Source: Gracilariopsis chorda
Taxonomy: Eukaryota > Rhodophyta > Florideophyceae > Gracilariales > Gracilariaceae
Assembly (NCBI GenBank): GCA_003194525.1
Contig: NBIV01000038.1
Coordinates: forward strand, 1 to 64,000
DNA length: 64,000 nucleotides
Direction of reading: 5' to 3'
Shown: one piece after another, positions 39,426 through 49,312 of the stretch
Position numbering within the stretch: the first letter of the stretch is position 1
How the letters are laid out: each line of letters starts with the position of its first letter
Position numbers and translations under genes: made by a program
Notes under the pieces: generated by a model
Databases searched by the model: none
Told to the model about the DNA's origin: nothing
The model's input: only the letters and a program-made list of their open reading frames with translations

Positions 39426-40338
39426 TGTAGTGCAATACATTCCCGCGTACGGGCGATGGTGAAACTCATATCTGAGGTGTACTCGGTGCGAGCGATGAAG
39501 CGGGATGCATGAATTTTAGCCCCCGTTTACCGGGCTAATTAGCGGTCGGGTTACCCAGGGTGGATATGGGAACATTCATATTTTGTGGTACTTGCCTGGC
39601 AAGGGTGGTGGACACGTGGCTACAGCCCCGGCCAGGAGGCCCAAAACGGCTACTTATTTTAGTGTAGTTTAGGGGTTAATTTTACTTAGGCTAGTGCACT
39701 ACCTACTGTACTGCACTGAGCTAGTACTTGAGCGTCGGCCGCACGACGGCGAGCTCACCAAGAAAAGAAGAGAGGGTTCGGCTCTGACTCTATTCGCCAT
39801 GCGAAGTGTCTAACTCCTCGCGGAGGTACACCGCTTGCCCGGTAGTTTCACCCGACTCGCACCACCGAGGAGACCGTGCTCGTCGTACCCAGTGGGTTGT
39901 GACCACTCGTGGTATTCATTGTTGTCGTGTGACCGCCCGTACAGGCCCTATCTCCGCCCCAGTTTTGGGTATTGATATTACCGACGTGTGTCGTGAGACC
40001 GTGAGACCATCTCTTCCCCTCATATCCCCTAACCGCCGCGCGGTGCGTGTTCGTGTGTGTGTATCGGCACCCCCCTCCGGGGTCTGTTCCCGCTTTCCGC
40101 ACGCCCCCGTCGGGTGGTCCCTTTCCCTCTTTTGTTCCCCTGCTCGCAGGCTACTTCCGTACCAGCCGTGGTTCCGACCCGTTCTAACCCCTAAACCTCC
40201 GAGGTACATCCAGGCTCCCGACGGAGTTACACCCGTCATACGGGACACGGAGGGCTCTACCCAGCTGGGCCTACCTCTCCAAGAGAGCAAGGCTTCGAGC
40301 TGCCTTGGGTGCCTTTCCCACACCGGGATTGCACCACA
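39426..40338 (+). repeat. 3' LTR of copy B
   Basis: 913 bp, same ends as 28750-29662, followed by the target duplication TTACC (40339-40343). Confidence 0.96.
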
Positions 40339-40748
40339 TTACCAACCTTGTGCTTTGGCTTTCTCACACCTTTGCTCGCTTTGAGGGGTGCAGTGGGCAT
40401 TGGAGCAGCGCTTTCGAAGCGCTGGGGAGCACGCGGCGGAAGACCGTTTTGTGAGATCCTGTGCTGATTGTTCGAATCACTCTGGCGATAATAAGCATCA
40501 TGTGGTGGGCATGTTGTATACTGATTCGCACTACCCAGATGAGACAGGTTGGTACTATTTGGGATCGAATTGAGGGTGTCACGATCACTCGATGGGTCCG
40601 GTACGGCGGAAAATACGCGAGTCTGCGGTGAGGCTGCAAATTGTTGCAACGAATTTGTCGTAGGAGTTGAGACCATTTGTGTTGTTTGAATAGCTCGGTT
40701 TGTCCCAACGTGCGAGCAAATATCACTGTCGCTTGGCGGAGCACTCAT
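40339..40748 (-). pseudogene. Myb/SANT-like protein of the Harbinger element, 5' part
   Basis: Minus-strand frame from ATG 40748 (MSAPPSDSDICSH) to the LTR border. It is Ser/Pro/Asn rich and ends with a basic stretch, SKGVRKPKHKVG. The codon at the border, GGT followed by AA of the duplicated GGTAA, continues exactly into GGT-AAG of the 3' part at 28749-28744. The frame is open further upstream to about 40862 but without an ATG. Confidence 0.75.
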
Positions 40749-40989
40749 TCTGTGCGCCTTGCTTCTGTTTCTCGATATCCTCTGGGTTCGCTTCGTGATT
40801 GCCCGGTGAGGGGTGGAGCTCAGATACGGCGTTGGCGGAAAACGAGGTTGAGATCTTTGCAAGCTGTGTCGCGTTGTGCTCTGCAGTTCACGACACTGCG
40901 TAAAGACGAGTTCGTACCAAGTGATGACGGAGATCTAGTGAGATTGAGTTTCGGCTGGTGGTGCAAGAAAGAACTAAGCGTAATAAGAT

Positions 40990-41530
40990 GGCACCACACC
41001 GTGGTGGCGGAGGCACGATGCGCCCGACGCGGCGGCGCCAGGCGATGATGCCGTGGGCAAGATGCGCGCAGTCTGGCAGCGCCAGGGAATGGGGGCAGGG
41101 GCACGATCCGGGCTGTGTCGTGGCGCCACACAGTGAAGGCGGGGGAAGAATAGCCGCGGTGTGGCGGCGTCACGCGGTTATGACTCAAGAATGATGCCCG
41201 CGGGGTAGCGGCGCCACGCGATGATGGCGAAGGTACGTTGTGAACGGGGTGACGCCGTCGCAAGTGGGTGGCGCGAGCACGATGCGCTGTGTGGCGACGC
41301 CACGCAGCGCCACGCGCTGATGGCGCGGCCGATTCGCGTATGGTGGCAGGGTCACGAGATGAAACCACGGGGAAAAGCTGCGCAGGATTGTGGGGCCACG
41401 CGGTGATGGCGGGAGAACGATGCGCGCGGGGTGACGACGCCACGCGGTGATGGCACGAGAGCGACGCGCGTAGGTTGGCAGCACCACGCGATGATGGCGC
41501 GGAAACAATTTGCGCGGTGTGGCGGCTGTT
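40990..41530. repeat. Degenerate GC-rich minisatellite inside the Harbinger right arm
   Basis: About twelve degenerate units of roughly 43-45 bp containing CGCCACGCGATGATGGCG-like and GATGCGCG-like motifs, with units near 41045, 41090, 41133, 41178, 41221, 41403, 41446 and 41490. Subterminal repeats are common in DNA transposons as protein-binding sites. The long open frames here on both strands are by-products of the repeat. Confidence 0.65.
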
Positions 41531-41821
41531 CGTCCTTGTTGCGCTGTAGTTTTCGGCTGTGTCGTTTGGCGCGTTGGTGTGGTTGGAACACACGTGAGGG
41601 TGGTGCAAACGTTCAGATGGGCAATTGGTTCTCCCGGAATCTCGGCCAGCAGCGTGGAGGAGCGCAGGCGAATTACGTTGGGTGGCGTTGCGCTTCTGTC
41701 GATTTGTGTATGCACAATCAAACTCGTCTGTGTTCGACCCTCGGAGAGAAACCGTGTTTGTTTATACACAAATGGAAAATTGTGCATGCACAAATCGCGT
41801 TTTGCGCAAACACAAAATGTG

Positions 41822-41844
41822 ATTTGTGTTTTCAGGAGCGCCCC
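41822..41844 (-). repeat. Right terminal inverted repeat of the Harbinger element
   Basis: 23 bp ending CAGGAGCGCCCC, followed by ACT. Exact reverse complement of 26503-26525. Confidence 0.88.
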
Positions 41845-42516
41845 ACTTCTGCAGACTTGGGTAGCTCTACTAGTGCGCTATATCTATTTCTTGGCTCTAA
41901 ATAATAGCGTACAGCTCTATACCGAGCTCGGTTTGGTGAAATTTTAGAGCGCAATATAGCACATTACCTGCACCAAATTAGTCAAAAATCAATATCCCAA
42001 TGGCCAATCAAATTGCATGCGCTATATTTTCAGAACATGTCGTCCTTCCGAAGGCACTTCGCTTGATGCATGTGAGCCCTGACGGTCGTCAGAGACGCGA
42101 GGTCGGTCTACTCAGTGTGCATAAGCTTATGTCTTGTGTGCGCTAGTCGCCGGCGGTACTGTAACTATGGGGTTTAACAATGCACAAACTTTTGGAACAC
42201 ACGCCTGGTAGAGCTGTGTTACTCAAGACGGGCTATACGGTGCTCTACTCCAAACCTTCCGGGCTATAGTATAGCGCACTGCTAGTCTCTATCCAACCAG
42301 CTCGCTGACCTCATTCCCTGCCAGAAAAACGTCCAAAAATTAAATCAATTTATTACCTGATGATGGTTGCTTTCAGAACACTTCTATTCTACCATATGCA
42401 ATCAAAAAAAAATTCAATGTTACTCAGAAACAATTATAGATCTTTTGTAATATATGTATTGTGACTGATATAAGCTCTGTTACCAAAACGTTTTGTAAAA
42501 CGTAGACATTTTTAAC

Positions 42517-42729
42517 AGGAGCGCATCTGTGACAAACTATTTTGCCATAATGGGGAGTTTGAACGACTACCTCGGCATAGGAAGTAGTCATCATCCTATT
42601 TCTTGATTATTTTTAAAGGTATTTGACAACTAATTTTGGATAGGTATTGACTTATGACTACTTCCTATGCCGAGGTAGTCATTCAAACTTTTCATTATGG
42701 CAAAATAGTCAGTCACAAACACGCCCCGC
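42517..42729. mobile_element. MULE-like MITE with long inverted repeats
   Basis: 213 bp. Arms of about 70 bp (42520-42598 and 42652-42727) are reverse complements with few mismatches, including GACTACCTCGGCATAGGAAG and its complement. The flanking 9-bp direct repeat ATTTTTAAC (42508-42516 and 42730-42738) fits the 9-bp target duplication of Mutator-like elements. No coding capacity. Confidence 0.75.
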
Positions 42730-44221
42730 ATTTTTAACGCCGAGTTCAGAGCCAAAGTTCGGTATGTTCAAATTCTGATAAGAATGGAAGCATTCCTGCC
42801 TGGTTGGTTATGAAAAAAAAGACTTGCAAGACTAACAAGAATAATCATGGTACTATTTTTTCAACACTTTCTAAACACTTTTAGCAAATTTTATTATTAT
42901 AAATACTTGACATACCTTGCTGTACATATTCTTTTACTGCGATGTCAAAAAGCATTTCTGTGCTTACGTTTTGAACTTTCAATGACATTATGCTTTATAG
43001 ATAACATTAAAATCTCTTTTTCGAATCTAATGACTGTTGAATGCCTTAACAGCTTTTTTGGTTCTGGTTAATATACTACAAAAAGGTTTAAAAGAACCCT
43101 TTTAAATATTTGTTTTATAGGAAAGTTTACATCTGAACAAATATGAGGTCAATGTCAAATGCACACTAGTCTTACTCTAATAAATACAGAATCTGTATCT
43201 TGCGATTACATGTCATTGAGTTGCTCCGTATAAAACTTTTATGAAGATAACTGAGTTGGTGAGCCTTCCTGGATCCAGGATACTTGTCACTTGCAGCGTT
43301 ACGCACCGTAGTCTTACTGCCCAGACAATTAAACCGCAAATTCGTAAAATGTTAAGCTCCCATCCTTCATGAATTCATTACGTCGGATTTGTCGTGTGAA
43401 CTCGTAGCCTGGGTGGCTTCCAATAGTCACCCTCAACATGCTAGAAAGGCGCAAGATAAGTGCTATAGATGGCTAGTTTGGGTGGAAAGCGTCTCTTCGC
43501 GTGCCAGAGAAGCTCTTCTCGAACACGAGAAACTTCAAAACCCAAAAACTGTGGCATTGCTTCTCCCCCCCCCCGGCAAGAGCAGCGCTGCCATAAAGGT
43601 TTAATAAGGAGATCTGTAGGCTTTACAACCAGCTGCAAGCCAAACTTAGCAATCTATACAACCATTGCTTGCGTTCTAATCACATGAAGAGCTGTGATAC
43701 TGCAATAGCAACAAGGTATTAATACATGAAACGTACGATATGCGTTATAATTCCACAAAGGCCATTTTCCGAGAAGTAGGTGAGAGACTATAAATTTACG
43801 CCGGACGAGGAAGAGAAGAGATGGTGCTAGTGAGTCCCGCTCAGGGCACATGCAGTTCGGTCCGACGAAGTGTGCCGACCTTCCAAGAAAGTTTACAGAA
43901 ACTATCAAGGTTACCCCGGACGCCCATTAGCGACGTTATTGGGCCTTTTTGATAAAAGTAACCGTCTCTTAGGGGAATATCTTTCTACATTCTAGAATGA
44001 TAATACGATTGCCTTAGAATTAGGGGCACGAGCCCATAAACACACACAGACACACAAGAGATACGATCGGGTGTACTACGTTTACTCAGCTGTCCAATAG
44101 ATGAGTAGTCTTCTACATAGTATTGTAGAAGTTGACGTGATTGCTTTGGATTAAGGGCACTCAGTGGTGTAACAGCCTGTTCTATCAGGCAGTTCTATCA
44201 TTAAGATTGCATACAAGTAAA

Positions 44222-44710
44222 AGCGGCCTTCGGCCGCGGGCGGCCCTGCGCATCGCTGAATAGGGGAGACTTTTGGAGAACTGCAGGCCGCTTTTGCTCG
44301 CTATCGCTCGAAAACGGCCAGCAGACCAATGAGGGCCGCGGCGCCGAGAGTGAATATGGAATAGATTTTCAATTAAGTGCCCGCGCGTTGGAGAGTGGCT
44401 GGCACTCCAGTTGTCTGTGTAGAGTGCAGTAGTTTCTAATTGGGTGGCACTGGTAAAATGACTGCAGTGCCAGCCAATGTGCAGCGAGATGGCTTGCACT
44501 GCTGCAGTGCCAGCCATTTAGCAGCTGCGGTAGCCAACATGCAGCAGCAGCCAATAAGTTTTGAGCTTTGCTGCTGCTGCTGCTGCTGCTGATGCTGCTG
44601 CTGCTACTGCTGGTGAATTTTTTGAATGGCGGGGAGGCATTGCGCGAAAAGACGTTTTTGCAGGCGCTGAAGGGGGCGTGCAAGGAGATTTTCTGGCGCA
44701 ACGCCTCCTG
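44222..44710 (-). repeat. Dispersed repeat, right copy (inverted relative to 4249-4620)
   Basis: Reverse-complement homology to 4249-4620 in the same block order, with a longer CTG/CAG run and extra copies of the GGCTGGCACTGCAG motif. The edges are approximate. Confidence 0.6.
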
Positions 44711-47130
44711 TTAATCGACAACACCCCCCTCATACATGTGTAAATCATTACAGTACGGGGTGGTGTCGACATAGTAAGGGGGTTGTTGAGATTGCTTAGA
44801 CGTAGCTCAGTGAGCTCTGCGCGCTTCTTGCACTGCTGACTGAGGATACTTCGAGCATTTGACTTTTATATACAATAAATTGGGTCGGGGCCCAATCGAC
44901 TTGGCAAAGCTAAGAGAAGAAGCCCACAAAGATTCGATGGCTCCTCGTTTCCCTGTCTGTGCGCTCCAGAGAAAAGTTCTTTTGTGCAGCCAATGTCCAA
45001 TTCTACCCCAACTGGGCTCCAAAAAAAAAACCATATGATACGTATAATTTCGATAAAACTAGAGATAACGACGGAGTTCTTGCAAATTAGCGTGTAAGAC
45101 TCCGTCTGACACACTAGGTTAGAGTCTTCTGAGATGGTAACTGGAAGCATTCTTACAGGATATAACCACGGCATAGCGCCATACAGTGCAGAATACAGAT
45201 TTCTTTGTAACTGTCATTCGTGTACTACACGTGTATTACAGCAATGACATAAGTTAGCAATGTCATTGCTATTCCGTATTTTATTGGGTAGCATGGCAAG
45301 TAACCCTCCAGCTACTTGCCACGTGTAAGATTTCTGTTACAACCAAGAAGCATATAAGTAGGTTTGCTTCACTGCCCTCGGTTGCAGAATGAACAAGAGG
45401 GAGGACAGAGACACACAAAAACAACAATAAATATTCTCGGTGCCGCTCCTTTGCAGCGCTAACAGTAACACAGGCCCCAGCAGAGGGCCAAGCCATTTGT
45501 TGGAATAAGGAGATCAAGATGAAGGTTTAAACACAGAAGCATCCCGGAACGCAATTCTACCGACGGTAGGGTTCTGTGCTTTGAGAGGCTCTTGTATGGA
45601 ATTCCACAACTGCCAACTTGGCGAGGTTTTAACTGAAAAAGTTAATGGCCGCACGGGTCCCAAATTCAATGTGTATTGCTGTCGATAACCAGCATTCAGC
45701 CAAACCGTGCTAGGGAGCTCACATACTAATTCTACACGTAGGCAAGTTCACAGGATTCAGACGAACCGTCAACAAGTCCGCAGCGAAGCCACGCTGCTCA
45801 ATCGGTTGTATTGCTAAATAGTGAAGGGAGATACATTCTTGTTCTTTCTTCGTTGCCGAATACTTGACATATATTTGCTCGGCATTGTATGTTCGTTTGT
45901 ATAGCTCCTACGATGGGAGTAAGTTCGTCTCTCATCTCCACATATGCTGCAACAGTTACAGATAGTAATTGATTCGCGGACCGTCCACCTGTGGTAGAAG
46001 CGCGCCACTGGTTCCAATTTTGTCTTGTCTCCAGCCTTCTAAGGAGGAATCGTGATGCATCTGGAACATCTTCACGCCAGCTTGTCCTCCCGAAGCCTCG
46101 AAGATCCCCTTGAAAAAGGGAAGAATGGTGGTGAGAGTTTTGCTACACATCCAGTAATTGTTGCAACATATTCATCAACACGCGGAAGGCTACCTATTAC
46201 GTGATCTCGGAACCCTTGCTTCCAAGGAAGTCGTCGTTGTTCTTCCATGTGGAGTTGGAATGCAACATGAAGTTCGGAAATGTCATCTATTTGAAGATGG
46301 CCAACTTCCAAGTTTCTCAGATTTACTGTACGACGCGCCTGCAAGAGGACATGAGTGAGGCCAGCAGCCTAAACTTACAAGCACAATTGATCAGGAGGCC
46401 GTCATCCTTCGGTATCCGCAAGGGTAGTGGGATTCATCCATACGCTTTTTCTTGGAGAATTCACACTGCAATCCAATTTAGGTTTGACACACGATGTATG
46501 AAGCCATCTTGCGGAGAAAGACGTTCTTCGATAAGAGCTCCTACCACTTCTTCGGAATTAGTAACGGGCGCCTTTAAACATACATACATACATGAAGCCA
46601 AAAAACTTGAAACCAATTGCACTCACCGTTAAACGTATTCCAAGGGTAAAGGGTTAGATCCTGTTTAACACCTATGAAATCTAACGCTTTCTTCTCATAT
46701 CATAGTAAGTGCAGTACAGGTACAATACTGATTACTACTTAATGGCTGCAGTATAGAAGAGTTGTAAGTTTGGTTGTTGGGTCTTTAGCAAACCCGCCCG
46801 TACGAGGAATCAACGTACGCGTTTCCTTAAGAAGAGACTGAGAGATCCTGTTTACCTAAACAAGAAATAACATGGAGAATGGCAAAGGTTTACTTCTCAC
46901 GTTAACATCGTCCTCGCCACTTCAAAGGATGCGGGGAATAGATGTCTAACATGCGAATTCGATCTCGCCTCGCTCTTTACCCCGCATTGCTGCCTGCAAC
47001 TCGTGCCAATTTCCATCACCCAGTGTCATACGGTCTGTCACATAAATCCGCGCCATCATCAACCATTATCCGAATCAACTTACAGCATGTTTGAATTGAG
47101 AGCCACCCACGACCTTCGCAAGGAATTCGC

Positions 47131-47137
47131 TATATAA
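47131..47137 (+). promoter_or_regulatory. TATA box of the cysteine-rich protein gene
   Basis: TATATAA 67 bp upstream of the ATG at 47204, followed by a pyrimidine-rich stretch suitable for transcription start at about 47160. Confidence 0.65.
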
Positions 47138-47203
47138 GCCTTAAGGGCCCTTCCTCGTCACCCAAGTCGATCAAACCTTTGTCTAAAGACTTTGCTCTTC
47201 ATC

Positions 47204-48037
47204 ATGATTGCCAAGGCCCTCATCCTTTCCGCATGCTTCGTCACTCTCACTCTGGCTTCGTCCATTGTGAACTTCCCAGGAATCAGTTGTGCGGTGGTGC
47301 TATGTGCTCAGGGAACCACCTGCATTGACACGCCAAGAGGTCCGCAATGCGTTCCGATTACTCCACCTCCGGTGGGTGGGTGCGAAACTGTCCGTTGTGG
47401 GAAAGGGAAAATCTGCATTGAAACACCAGCTGGACCTCAGTGCGTCCAGGATACCGGCTGCGCCGCCGTCACTTGTCTCGTCGGATCCGAATGTATAGTG
47501 ACCCCAACAGGACCTAAGTGTGTACCCATTGACGATTGCGTTTGCACCGAAGAGTTCAACCCCGTTTGTTGCAAGTCTTCCACGGGTGAGATCAAGACTG
47601 CCGAGAATCCGTGCAAGTGCAATGGGTGCGATTCTTCCAACAAAATCATCTCAGAAGGAGCTTGCCCGCCGTCTTCATGCGCGTTGGTGGACTGCGCGCC
47701 GGGCTTCAAGTGTGTCGAGAAGGGCGGTGAGGCCAAGTGCGTCCGTGCAAACAGATGCATTTGCACGAAGGAGTTGAATCCGGTATGCTGTAAAACCAGT
47801 TCCGGGTTTGAGAAGAAGCCTAATCCGTGTACATGCACCTGCCTGCCTGGAGCTAGAATTGTTCCAAAGTACAAATGTCTCCTGACGAAGCCCCGCCCGG
47901 ACTGCATATGCCCAGCTGTTTATGATCCGGTTTGCTGCAAAACTTCTTTCGGTGGCGTGTCGAAGGTTTCCAATTCATGTCAGTGTGGTTGCGCAGGAGG
48001 CATAGTTGTACCATTTGGATGTGGCATTCACGAATAA
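47204..48037 (+). CDS. Secreted cysteine-rich protein with Kazal-like/follistatin-like repeats
   Basis: 277 codons from the ATG at 47204; the frame opens four codons earlier only at TTG. N-terminal signal peptide MIAKALILSACFVTLTLASS. Three to four short modules follow the pattern C-xxVxC-xxGxxC-xxTPxGPxCV, resembling follistatin N-terminal-like knots. These alternate with Kazal-like modules of the pattern CxCTxEFNPVCCK-G-NPCxCxC, at least three of them (EFNPVCCK, ELNPVCCK, VYDPVCCK). All would be disulphide-bonded outside the cell. Kazal domains often inhibit serine proteases, but here VCCK replaces the usual VCGSDG, so inhibition is uncertain; a cell-wall or matrix protein is the alternative. 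A TATA box at 47131 suggests regulated expression. Confidence 0.85.
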   Translation: MIAKALILSACFVTLTLASSIVNFPGISCAVVLCAQGTTCIDTPRGPQCVPITPPPVGGCETVRCGKGKICIETPAGPQCVQDTGCAAVTCLVGSECIVTPTGPKCVPIDDCVCTEEFNPVCCKSSTGEIKTAENPCKCNGCDSSNKIISEGACPPSSCALVDCAPGFKCVEKGGEAKCVRANRCICTKELNPVCCKTSSGFEKKPNPCTCTCLPGARIVPKYKCLLTKPRPDCICPAVYDPVCCKTSFGGVSKVSNSCQCGCAGGIVVPFGCGIHE

Positions 48038-49312
48038 GTGCGCGATTGGTAAAGAAATGAATCCTGTAGAATACACAATGATACTTTTGAACTTGAATAG
48101 GGCGTTCGTATTCTTCTTAAAGCTCTGCGTTATTGTAGAGTAAATTGCTTTCGTGCGAGAGTTCATTCGAAACCTGTCGGTGACTTGACTGCAAACTACG
48201 AAAGCACGAAAGTTGGGTGTAAATCGTGACATAGACGTCAAGGCCACTTTTCTCAAGGATAACTGTCCTTAAAGCAACCACTCCCTTAAAATCGGCCTTC
48301 TTACAGGCAGCTCCCGGAGTTTGTTTTACCGCACTCTAGTAGGGAACGCTTTTGTTCAGCCGCATTTCGATCGATTACCTTGACACTTCTTCAACTGCCA
48401 GGAAGGGAAACACTTTCTTTCTCAGCCTTTGCCTTTGATGCTCGGCACTGAAGTCGCACACTCCCAAAGCACGCCCAGGTCCGCAATCTCCATTACTACC
48501 AATTTTCTCTCCTCCCCTGTATCTCCCATACCCTTTGTGTCCAACAATACCATCATACCCAGGTACACCCATACCACCATTCTGGTGTTCAGATGTCACA
48601 ACCTTGGGTGTGATAAACCAAAAATCATTCCTAGAATAAGCGCGAGCACCTAATGGGAGATGAAATCCCTGCTACTCCTGATACTAGAGTGGTACATACC
48701 AACGGTATAAGGACAAAAGTTTCATTTCTGGCAGTATCCTGAAACTTCAAGGAGCGCAGAAAAGGGTGGATTGCTAACTCATATCCCATAAGATTATCGG
48801 GGGAATAGGACGCAACGGCCAACCAGGATCTTATACACGTCCTTCGGAAGACAAACTCATGTTACCAAGGGTACTTTTGGTATATATCCTACAAGGACCA
48901 CTTCGTGCTCATCCCCTTTCGAATGATCGGCCGAATAGAGCCTACAGTTTATTTAAGCGATGAGTACGTGTACCCTGGGAAAAAGCTGTCCCTTGCAGGC
49001 ACACGTGAATGAAACAACTTCTTACAATACTCCCTCTCTTTTACGAACACGCATACATTGATTCCTCGTAGCGCGGGGGTTGCAAGAATCCCGACAACCT
49101 ATAATACTTACTCCTATACCGTAGCCACGAACTATAAACCAGTAGCCGTGCTACACTCACTGGGCTACATATGATACGAAGAAAGTATTAGGTCCCGTAG
49201 GTGTCTTCAACCGCTGAAGCGTTTCGTTTCCGACGACTATCGCCTTCTTCTCTGCACCTGTTCATTCACCCTCTAGAGAACAATACTCTCATCTCCCGAC
49301 CAACCATCTACC
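48038..49312. other. Intergenic region, nothing recognised
   Basis: 1.3 kb between convergent genes. Only short unconserved frames; no repeat or RNA gene recognised. Confidence 0.5.

Larger units (their letters stand above)
28750..40338 (+). mobile_element. Ty3/gypsy-type retrotransposon with chromodomain and antisense gene, copy B (complete)
   Basis: 11,589 bp between target duplications TTACC (28745-28749 and 40339-40343). Order: 5' LTR, PBS, gag, -1 junction, protease, RT, RNase H, integrase, chromodomain, antisense gene, polypurine tract, 3' LTR. I count about six differences between the two 913-bp LTRs, so the insertion is recent. Pol is nevertheless broken by an amber codon (32724) and a frame change before the chromodomain. 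Confidence 0.96.
26503..41844. mobile_element. PIF/Harbinger-type DNA transposon, complete ends, interrupted by copy B
   Basis: Terminal inverted repeats are identical for 23 bases, beginning GGGGCGCTCCTGAAAAC at both ends. They are flanked by the 3-bp direct repeat ACT (26500-26502 and 41845-41847), the target size of PIF/Harbinger. Inside are a decayed DDE_Tnp_4-like transposase on the plus strand and a Myb/SANT-like gene on the minus strand, the usual two genes. Removing the inserted retrotransposon (28750-40338 plus one 5-bp duplication) leaves about 3.75 kb, normal for the family. Confidence 0.88.
41848..47203. other. Long intergenic region with repeats
   Basis: No convincing gene. It holds the MITE at 42517-42729, a weak inverted repeat at about 43450-43680, the dispersed repeat at 44222-44710 with a CTG run (about 44564-44610), and a minus-strand stretch at about 45956-46344 where two overlapping frames look like pieces of one decayed, unrecognised protein (HVAFQLHMEEQRRLPWKQG in one). 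The last 150 bp hold the promoter of the gene at 47204. Confidence 0.55.

Noticed and set aside
40440-40500. tRNA-like TTCGAATC motif
   Set aside because: No cloverleaf around it, and it lies inside the Myb-like coding frame.
40820-41608. 262-codon minus-strand frame and overlapping plus-strand frames in the Harbinger right arm
   Set aside because: By-products of the GC-rich minisatellite; the translated sequence is a degenerate repeat on both strands.
43450-43680. Possible second MITE
   Set aside because: The ends are only roughly complementary (CGCAAG-ATAGAT-AGTTTGG pattern) and no target duplication was seen.
45956-46344. Possible decayed protein on the minus strand
   Set aside because: Two overlapping frames could be joined by a frameshift, but I recognise nothing in the sequence, so it is mentioned only in the intergenic entry.
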